From Flavobacteriaceae bacterium (GTDB taxonomy: Bacteria > Bacteroidota > Bacteroidia > Flavobacteriales > Flavobacteriaceae): DNA of 64,000 nt. Positions 60,806 through 64,000 of this stretch are shown here, in pieces. The DNA is taken from NCBI GenBank assembly GCA_021647985.1, contig JAKITQ010000006.1, positions 19,938-83,937 on the forward strand. Reading direction: 5' to 3'. Position 1 is the stretch's first letter. The number at the start of each line of letters is the position of its first letter. A program made the translations under genes and the position numbers. The notes beneath the pieces were generated by a model. That model searched no databases, was not told where the DNA came from, and was given only the letters and a program-made list of their open reading frames with translations.

Positions 60806-61678
60806 CTATTTAGCCCTGTGTTTGAACCTTTTATGAGTCCAAAAGTAAAACTCAGGATTGTTTCTAATTTGTTTTTCTAAAGTTTTCGAAAATAAATCTG
60901 TTATTTCAAAATCTTTAAAATCATTTGGTTTTTCTGCTAAAATTTTAATAGTAGCCTCATAATAACCTCGTTTGATTCTATTTGATATTAAATAAATTAC
61001 AGGGTAATCATATTTTTTAGCAAGCGTTTCAGGTCCGGTTTGCATAGGAACATTAACTCCCATAAAACTACCCCGATAATGAACCTTTCCTAATTTTGGT
61101 GATTGATCTGAAACTAATCCATACATAGATTTTTTCTTATCTTTAAAGTGCTTTTCCATCAAACTTTTAAAATCGGTAGTAGCAATAAATTGCGCTCCAA
61201 ATTTTGTTCTAGAACTTTTCATTTTACGGTCAAAATATTCATTTTTTATCTTTTTATATGCCGAAAAAACATCATAATCCATTACCCAATTCAAATGAGA
61301 AACCCACTCCCAATTGGCATAATGTCCAGCCATTATAATGATACTTTTATTTTGTTTTTTAAATTCATCTAATACTTCTGGGTTTGTTAAGCGAATCCTT
61401 TTACGCATTTCCTTTTTAGAAATACTAAAACCTTTTATCATTTCCATAAAAATATCAATAAAATGATGAAATGTTTTTTTTTCAATAAGCAATAATTCTT
61501 TATCGGATTTATCTGGAAAGGATAACTTTAAATTGCTACGTACAACCTTTTTCCGATAACCTATCACATAGTAAAGAGGAAAAAATAACAGGTCAGAAAA
61601 AAAGTATAATACTTTTAGTGGTAAAATTGAAATGAACCAAATAATCGGGTAAATTATTAAAAAGCTTATTCGTTGCAT
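60806..61678 (-). CDS. Lipid A-type (LpxL/HtrB) acyltransferase
   Basis: A 290-residue inner-membrane acyltransferase of the LpxL/HtrB family, which adds secondary acyl chains to lipid A. An N-terminal hydrophobic anchor (ISFLIIYPIIWFISILPL) is followed by VVRSNLKLSFPDKS, the catalytic H-x4-E motif in IIIMAGHYANWEW, VSDQSPKLGKVHYRGSFMG and PVIYLISNRIKRGYYEATI. I start at MQRISFLIIY (61678); a TTG/GTG-type extension of nine residues exists upstream but is less typical. The position in a lipid A pathway is assumed from the family. Confidence 0.88.
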   Translation of the reverse strand: MQRISFLIIYPIIWFISILPLKVLYFFSDLLFFPLYYVIGYRKKVVRSNLKLSFPDKSDKELLLIEKKTFHHFIDIFMEMIKGFSISKKEMRKRIRLTNPEVLDEFKKQNKSIIIMAGHYANWEWVSHLNWVMDYDVFSAYKKIKNEYFDRKMKSSRTKFGAQFIATTDFKSLMEKHFKDKKKSMYGLVSDQSPKLGKVHYRGSFMGVNVPMQTGPETLAKKYDYPVIYLISNRIKRGYYEATIKILAEKPNDFKDFEITDLFSKTLEKQIRNNPEFYFWTHKRFKHRAK

Positions 61679-61753
61679 ATAATTTAAAATAAAAATAAAT
61701 ACCATAACTAGTCTATACTAATTATGGTATCTATAGTGCGTAAATTAATTGTG

Positions 61754-62221
61754 TTATTTTTTATCTTGTATAAATTCTATGTTATTTAATATTGCAAATC
61801 GCATTCCGTCAGAAATATAATGCTCTATTTGGTAAAATTGAGCAGCAACTATCGGACTCGTAGATTTTTTAAGTTTTTTATAATACTTTTCAATTAAGGA
61901 GTCTTCACTTTTTCTTAAAGGAATGGCTGTTTTCATTAAACTTTCAACTTGATCATTACTTATGTTTGATTTTGTAGTATATTGTTTTAATAATTCAAGC
62001 TTTTTTTTGCCAATTTCTTTTCTAAAAGTTTCATATTCTTGATATAAGCCCCAAAATGCATTAGCATCAACACCGGTTAAATCAATATTACCTTCAATAA
62101 TTGCCTTTTTTTCAGCTCCAAATAAATTTTGAAATATTTCTACTTCTTCAATAGAATAATCTTGTGCAAATGATAAATTTGTAAATAAAATAGCGGTAAT
62201 AATTAAAATTATTTTTTTCAT
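61754..62221 (-). CDS. Small exported protein, paralogue B
   Basis: A 155-residue periplasmic protein with signal peptide (KKIILIITAILFTNLSFAQ). The mature helical part shows AFWGLYQEYETFRKEIGKKK, IPLRKSEDSLIEKYYKKLKK and SPIVAAQFYQIEHYISDGMR. It is about 40-45 percent identical by eye to the gene upstream at 62253. The all-helical layout and VAAQFYQIE signature are reminiscent of Spy/CpxP-type periplasmic proteins only by size and fold expectation; I do not recognise the family. Separated from its paralogue by 31 bp, so probably one operon. Confidence 0.75.
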   Translation of the reverse strand: MKKIILIITAILFTNLSFAQDYSIEEVEIFQNLFGAEKKAIIEGNIDLTGVDANAFWGLYQEYETFRKEIGKKKLELLKQYTTKSNISNDQVESLMKTAIPLRKSEDSLIEKYYKKLKKSTSPIVAAQFYQIEHYISDGMRFAILNNIEFIQDKK

Positions 62222-62252
62222 TGTTAATGGTTTATTTGATTTAGTTTATATG

Positions 62253-62714
62253 TTATTCTTTTGTAATAAATACCTCTTCCAATAATTTGATGCGAATCAA
62301 AGCAGCAAGATAATTTTCTATTTGATAAAATTGTACAGCAACTACAGGGTCAGTTTTATTTTTTATTTTTTTGTAATAATGATCTATCAATTGACCAGAT
62401 TTTATACGAAGTGGAATACTCTCATTCATCATCATTTCGGCATCTTCAGCTTTGATTTTACCATAATCATTTACATAATCCCAAATTATTGTAAATTTTT
62501 TCTTTCCAATTTCATTTCTTTTAACCTCATATTCATCATATAATTTCCAAAATATCTCTTTTTGGTTGCCGTTTAGTTCAATAAACTCTGCAACAACATT
62601 TTTTTTATTCATTCCATAAATAGATTGCAAAAGATTTACTTCATCTTGAAAGGATTGAGAAATAGAACTAACGGTAATAAATAAACATATTAATAGTAAA
62701 GAAAATTTTTTCAT
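62253..62714 (-). CDS. Small exported protein, paralogue A
   Basis: A 153-residue periplasmic protein with signal peptide (KKFSLLLICLFITVSSISQS). It shares with the downstream paralogue IFWKLYDEYEVKRNEIGKKK, ESIPLRIKSGQLIDHYYKKI and DPVVAVQFYQIENYLAALIR. Both have conserved charged helix faces and no cysteines. The family is not recognised. It carries a well-formed promoter, so the two genes are likely transcribed together. Confidence 0.75.
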   Translation of the reverse strand: MKKFSLLLICLFITVSSISQSFQDEVNLLQSIYGMNKKNVVAEFIELNGNQKEIFWKLYDEYEVKRNEIGKKKFTIIWDYVNDYGKIKAEDAEMMMNESIPLRIKSGQLIDHYYKKIKNKTDPVVAVQFYQIENYLAALIRIKLLEEVFITKE

Positions 62715-62759
62715 GATAAATAGGTTTTATTTGTTGAATAATGATAAATAACAGGAAAC

Positions 62760-62789
62760 CAAAATTAGTTAAAATTGTTAACTTTACAA
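62760..62789 (-). promoter_or_regulatory. Promoter of the small exported protein pair
   Basis: On the minus strand TTG (62789-62787) and TAATTTTG (62767-62760) are 19 bp apart; the ATG at 62714 is 45 bp downstream. Confidence 0.7.
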
Positions 62790-62830
62790 AACAACTAATT
62801 TAATTTATTAAGAAAGGAATAATTCAAAAG

Positions 62831-63003
62831 TAAACGACAAATCCTTTGATTTTGATACCTCACCGGATACACCGATTTAAGAATTATGGCAATTTGATCT
62901 TATATTATTTTGCGAAGTGCAGGGTCAAGTTATTAGTACAGCATTAACTTTTGTTATAGCGAATGAAACGGATGTTGATTGGCAAAGAGCTACGGAAAAA
63001 TAA
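62831..63003 (+). pseudogene. Possible decayed coding fragment
   Basis: One frame reads VNDKSFDFDTSPDTPI, a stop, then ELWQFDLILFCEVQGQVIST and ALTFVIANETDVDWQRATEK before a second stop. The amino-acid composition looks protein-like but there is no start codon and no recognised family. Low confidence. Confidence 0.2.
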
Positions 63004-63067
63004 GTTGCAGGTAAAAGGTATAAATACTTGCTTTAAAAGTGATTTTAGAACCCACCTTAAGCATATA

Positions 63068-63173
63068 AAAAAGTCACGGCAATCTTCAATAGTTGAACAT
63101 TTACTTACAACATAAATGTTTTTAGTTTGATTACCAGCCCCCCTCAAGGCTTTCGTTTTCGCCGTGACTTTTT
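63068..63173. ncRNA. Candidate structured RNA or long hairpin element
   Basis: A perfect 13-bp stem (AAAAAGTCACGGC and GCCGTGACTTTTT) encloses 80 nt that hold a second hairpin, AACATTTA/TAAATGTT (63096-63120), and a short AGCC/GGCT hairpin (63136-63150). T tracts lie at the outer end on either strand, so direction is uncertain. No known RNA family was recognised. Bases 63174-63627 show no other feature that I can support. Confidence 0.35.
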
Positions 63174-63627
63174 AAATTGTAAAAAAATTATAAATAAATA
63201 TTTTATTCTTTTTCGTTTTGAAGATGTTATAGCAATTTATTAACACAATCAAAAATAAGAACGAAATATATAATTAAAAATTGTATTTCTTAGATAAATA
63301 TTTTTTATGATAAACCTTTAATCATCACTGTGAAATCATTCTCGTTAAAACCTATATCATAAGAGATACTGATTTTATTTGGGGTGGGAAATTTCATTGA
63401 ATGTGATTATCAAAAGGGTTTTGATATTTAATGGAAAAATATTGGTTGGAAAAACAAACAAAATGAATAGTCCAAGATCATTTTGAGCCAACTATCTTGG
63501 TACTGGGTTGTGGATCAAATATATACCGTTTTAAACTTAAATCACTAGAGTCTTGGTGAGATTTTTTATTTCTAAATAAATGAATTAACTTAGCTATAGA
63601 TTAAAATAATTCTAAAAAACTAAAAAC

Positions 63628-63891
63628 ATGAAAATCTTTTACTCGATCACCGTAATAACTCTTCTGCTTTGGAGTTGTGAATCTCCTGATAAAAAAAGTA
63701 CAGAAAAAACACAAAATGATAAAGTTGCTACGGAAGAATTGGATACAAATATTCCAAAAAATCAAAAATTAACCAAAGAACAACAAATTGCATCTGCTAT
63801 TTTGGCTGCTCCAAGTGAAGCCAAGGAAGGGGCTAAAGTATATGGGTATGATGAAGAAGGAAACTTTATTATATTCAATACTCCGTTATAA
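63628..63891 (+). CDS. Small lipoprotein, function unknown
   Basis: An 87-residue lipoprotein with signal KIFYSITVITLLLWSC (Cys17). The mature part is charged and probably flexible at first (ESPDKKSTEKTQNDKVATEE), then has TKEQQIASAILAAPSEAKEG and ends GYDEEGNFIIFNTPL. The C-terminal segment looks like a short folded motif (a helix, then strands around Y-D-E-E-G-N). I do not recognise a family. No clear TAnnTTTG promoter was found; the window ends 109 bp later with no further feature seen. Confidence 0.7.
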   Translation: MKIFYSITVITLLLWSCESPDKKSTEKTQNDKVATEELDTNIPKNQKLTKEQQIASAILAAPSEAKEGAKVYGYDEEGNFIIFNTPL

Positions 63892-64000
63892 ACACACTTA
63901 AACAATTGAAAATGAGCAAAATAAATTAAAAATAGTTGCGATTTTATTAGGATAAAACCTTGATAATCAGTATATTAATAGATTAACGACAATCTGTTAT

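Noticed and set aside
62944..63147. 67-residue minus-strand frame overlapping the hairpin element
   Set aside because: It has no family features, no promoter and crosses the structured region; probably chance.

Overview
The window looks like a chromosomal segment of a Flavobacteriaceae-type bacterium (Bacteroidota). The evidence is low G+C content, weak Shine-Dalgarno signals, repeated promoter -7 boxes of the form TAnnTTTG, a secreted protein with a type IX secretion (T9SS) type B sorting domain followed by a PorP/SprF-family gene, S1 and ParC/ParE proteins of the Bacteroidota type, and a DUF493/AlgH/HU/TatC/LptB gene set typical of the group. No rRNA, CRISPR, prophage or transposase gene was seen.

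Region 1 (1-19645) is an accessory surface-polysaccharide locus on the + strand: pyruvyl transferase (cut by the left edge), hexapeptide acyltransferase, GT4 glycosyltransferase, deacetylase-like protein, PglC-like initiating phosphosugar transferase, two ATP-grasp enzymes, WecB epimerase, DegT aminotransferase and a WbpM/PglF-like 4,6-dehydratase. The dehydratase, DegT and PglC-like set suggests (inference) an initiating amino-sugar of the bacillosamine type. The locus is heavily interrupted: a UPF0175 antitoxin with a destroyed PIN toxin, a RelE/ParE module, an SNF2 helicase island, three S23-type four-helix-bundle genes each lying between inverted repeats, a DUF559 nuclease gene between direct copies of a palindromic repeat, two broken 5' ends of locus genes, and dense intergenic palindromes, one of which appears to have been absorbed in frame into wecB.

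Region 2 (19646-31700) holds rdgB, parC and parE (minus), pssA and the T9SS cargo/PorP pair, separated by several intergenic repeat families. One of these is a unit of about 90 bp that runs exactly from one ATG to the next. Another is a long imperfect palindrome of about 165 bp between convergent genes.

Region 3 (31700-64000) is mostly housekeeping: lptB-tatC-kdsD (minus) divergent from recQ, a ZIP transporter/methyltransferase pair, an RlmL-like RNA methyltransferase, two GNATs, tRNA-Met, AlgH, HU, fmt with a second RecQ, a three-gene periplasmic chaperone/PPIase operon with a MoxR ATPase, rpsA, glmM, a class V PLP enzyme, a cold-shock protein, a lipid A-type acyltransferase and small exported proteins. 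The most striking single gene is rpsA, whose product carries an N-terminal DUF2853-like domain and a charged linker fused in frame to a complete ribosomal protein S1.

The observations I rate highest are the DUF2853-S1 fusion with a hairpin at the start of its leader, the S23-type genes inside inverted repeats, the DUF559 gene between palindromic direct repeats, and the ATG-to-ATG repeat. All family assignments come from reading the sequence by eye; no database search was run.
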